A stretch of 64,000 bases of DNA from an uncultured Eubacteriales bacterium (lineage in GTDB: Bacteria; Bacillota; Clostridia; Oscillospirales; Oscillospiraceae): positions 1,490,278 through 1,554,277 of the forward strand of contig LT599017.1 in NCBI GenBank assembly GCA_900079765.1, given 5' to 3'. The position numbers and the translations under genes are program-made. Shown piece by piece: positions 62,292-64,000 of the stretch (the first letter of the stretch is position 1; each line of letters opens with the position of its first letter). Under the pieces are notes generated by a model, which saw nothing but the letters and a program-made list of their open reading frames with translations, searched no databases and was not told the origin of the DNA.

Positions 62292-63165
62292 ACAGATTGT
62301 ACGCATGAGCTTGGAGGGCGTAGAGGTCGCCGCCAAAATCACCGGCTCGGCGGCAAAGGAAGTTGCCCTGCTGCTGGTGGCCGCGCTGAAAAGCAACAAC
62401 AGCAATCTGAAGCTCAAGGGCAAGGCGCGGCTTACCTCCATGCTCAAATCGGGCAAACCGCTGGAGATTTTCTCGGTCAAGGAAAGCGACCTAAAGCAAT
62501 TTGTGGCGGGGGCAAAAGAATACGGTATTGTCTACTGCGTCCTGCGGAATCCGAAAAACAGCCCGGACGGGCTGTGCGACGTCATGGTAAAAGCCGATGA
62601 CGCCCCTAAAATCAGTCGCTTGGTGGAGCGTTTTCACTTCGCTACGGTGGATAAGGCCAAAATCGAACATGAGCTTGTCGCGGAGAGAGCTGCAAGAGAG
62701 GGCGCAGCGCCCGAAGCGCCTGCCTCCGGGCAAACGGCAGCGGGGCCGGAGGCCCCGGATGTTGGCGACACCGAGAAGCTGCTGGATGAGCTTTTGGGGG
62801 AGCCCGAAGGCAGGGCCAAACCGGAGCAGCCGCCGCCCTCCCAAAGGTCGCCGGTGCAAGCCGAGCCGGTCAAGCCCGGACAGGAGCAGCCGGAGAGCCG
62901 CCCTTTCGTCCAAGACGCCCCTCCGACAACCCCTCTGTCCGAGCCTATCTCAGAGAGCAGAAGCAAATCCGCAAGGGATATTTCGAGTAGGCCGTCCGTC
63001 AAGGAAGAACTGAGGGAAATCAAGGCGACGAAAAAAGCGCAGGAGGCCGCCGCCCAAGGGCGCGAGGAACAGCCGGCAGCGGATAAGCCCAGGGATACCC
63101 CAAAAACCACCCACAAGCAGCCGCAGAAAAGCGGTAAATCCAAAAAATCGAAAGAGAGGTCTTGA
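62266..63165 (+). CDS. PcfB-family (DUF3801) protein
   Basis: A 299-aa protein overlapping the relaxase 3' end. Residues 1-150 show the DUF3801/PcfB pattern (AAKEVALLLVAALKSNNSNL, RLTSMLKSGKPLEIFSVKES, KEYGIVYCVL); the remainder is a Pro/Glu/Lys-rich disordered tail. PcfB-type proteins interact with the VirD4-like coupling protein and the relaxosome. Confidence 0.85.
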   Translation: MNHSGDAAEQIVRMSLEGVEVAAKITGSAAKEVALLLVAALKSNNSNLKLKGKARLTSMLKSGKPLEIFSVKESDLKQFVAGAKEYGIVYCVLRNPKNSPDGLCDVMVKADDAPKISRLVERFHFATVDKAKIEHELVAERAAREGAAPEAPASGQTAAGPEAPDVGDTEKLLDELLGEPEGRAKPEQPPPSQRSPVQAEPVKPGQEQPESRPFVQDAPPTTPLSEPISESRSKSARDISSRPSVKEELREIKATKKAQEAAAQGREEQPAADKPRDTPKTTHKQPQKSGKSKKSKERS

Positions 63166-63167
63166 GC

Positions 63168-64000
63168 ATGAACAATTACGATGATCTTCTGAATAACGCC
63201 CCCGCTGAGCCGCAGAGCGGCCAGCTCTCCAAGGAAGAATACGCCGAAAAAAAACGGGCCGAGCGCGAGGAGGTTTTTGACCTGTCCGACAGCACCGCGC
63301 TGGAGGTTGCGGGCGACGGCGGCAAATTCCGGCAGTATCTTGATGTACAGGGCCGCTTTGACCGTTACAGCGCGGTCAACACTTTGCTGATTCTGGCTCA
63401 GAAACCGGAAGCCACCCGGATCGGTGACTTTGATTACTGGAAAGGCATGGGTGGCTTCGTGCGCCCCAGGCAGACTTCCATCTCCATTCTGGAGCCGCAT
63501 GAGTACATCAAGGAGGACGGTTCACCGGGAATCGGCTATAACATTAAAAAGGTGTTCGACATTTCTCAGGTGGACACCCGCAAGGTAAGAATCAGCCCAC
63601 ATCCCAGCTTCACCGACCGGCAGCTTTTAGGCGCGCTCATTTCCAAATATCCGATGAAAATCATAGGCGTTGACGAGCTGCCTGATAACCGTGGCGCAAT
63701 GACCAATCCCGACGGTGATATTCTCGTTCGCAAAGGCATGGAGTTTTCCGATACTTTCCGCGCTGTGGCTTACGAGATGGCTTGTGCTGAGTTGGCTACC
63801 GATCCCGAATTGCTTCCTGAAACCGAATTTTGTGCCTATTCCGCAACGTATCTGCTGTGCAAAAAATATGGCGTCGAAACACAGGCGTTTAGTTTTGATA
63901 AAGTTGGCGACGTGTTCGACGGCATGGATGCACAGGCGATCAAAGGTGAGCTTGCGCAAATGCGCGATGCCGCCGAGAATATTTCAGGGCGCATGGCCAA
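63168..64000 (+). CDS. ArdC/ImmA-like ICE protein, truncated by window end
   Basis: Open from ATG 63168 to the window end (277 codons, no stop). The N-terminal part (VAGDGGKFRQYLDVQGRFDR, YSAVNTLLILAQKPEATRIG, WKGMGGFVRP) is the ssDNA-binding ArdC-like domain common in ICEs; the C-terminal part resembles a zinc-peptidase domain, but the HExxH site reads AYEMACAELA, lacking both His. Probably an antirestriction or DNA-protection protein with an inactive protease fold (inference). Confidence 0.8.
   Translation, partial: MNNYDDLLNNAPAEPQSGQLSKEEYAEKKRAEREEVFDLSDSTALEVAGDGGKFRQYLDVQGRFDRYSAVNTLLILAQKPEATRIGDFDYWKGMGGFVRPRQTSISILEPHEYIKEDGSPGIGYNIKKVFDISQVDTRKVRISPHPSFTDRQLLGALISKYPMKIIGVDELPDNRGAMTNPDGDILVRKGMEFSDTFRAVAYEMACAELATDPELLPETEFCAYSATYLLCKKYGVETQAFSFDKVGDVFDGMDAQAIKGELAQMRDAAENISGRMA

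Overview
The window looks like chromosomal DNA of an anaerobic, monoderm Firmicute, probably class Clostridia near Oscillospiraceae (inference). The support is S-layer-homology (SLH) surface proteins, strong AGGAGG ribosome binding sites, c-di-GMP-I riboswitches, a secretin-less Tad-like pilus locus and typical clostridial ICE genes. No rRNA, CRISPR array or complete tRNA gene was seen.

Region 1 (1-24.5 kb) is a surface-protein locus. Three large secreted proteins (1470, 2043 and about 2774 aa) each end in a conserved pre-SLH region plus three SLH repeats. Each is followed within about 25-80 nt by a c-di-GMP-I (GEMM-I) riboswitch and a strong intrinsic terminator. Each is associated with a MalT/LuxR-type STAND regulator: one truncated by the window edge, one intact and divergent, and one decayed to a remnant. 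A fourth, degenerate GEMM-like element lies upstream of the third giant gene. A methyl-accepting chemotaxis pseudogene sits behind riboswitch 2, and the Tad-like operon lies behind riboswitch 3. The theme is c-di-GMP-linked cell-surface adhesion.

Region 2 (24.8-33.4 kb) holds a Tad/Flp-like pilus operon (CpaF-type ATPase, two TadB/C-like membrane proteins, a pilin-like peptide, two TadE-like proteins, an A24 prepilin peptidase), a broken copper-amine-oxidase-domain gene, a secreted Gly-rich protein, a MazF-like toxin, an excisionase-like protein and a tyrosine integrase. It ends at the 3' half of a tRNA-Ser(CGA) gene that looks like an attachment site.

Region 3 (33.4-44.6 kb) has two small HTH proteins and a minus-strand unit of sensor kinase, BTAD-type response regulator and a 1849-aa SLH protein, then IS3-like and gene remnants.

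Region 4 (44.65-64 kb) is an ICE core: two tiny genes, ParA, ParB, an HTH protein, a PAPS-reductase-like enzyme, a giant SNF2-type helicase/methyltransferase-like protein of about 2917 aa, a primase-like protein, a putative oriT, MobC, relaxase, PcfB and a truncated ArdC-like protein. A complete TnpV gene lies inside the helicase gene in another frame. Several ICE-associated genes appear to start at ATA. The mating-pore genes, if present, lie right of the window.
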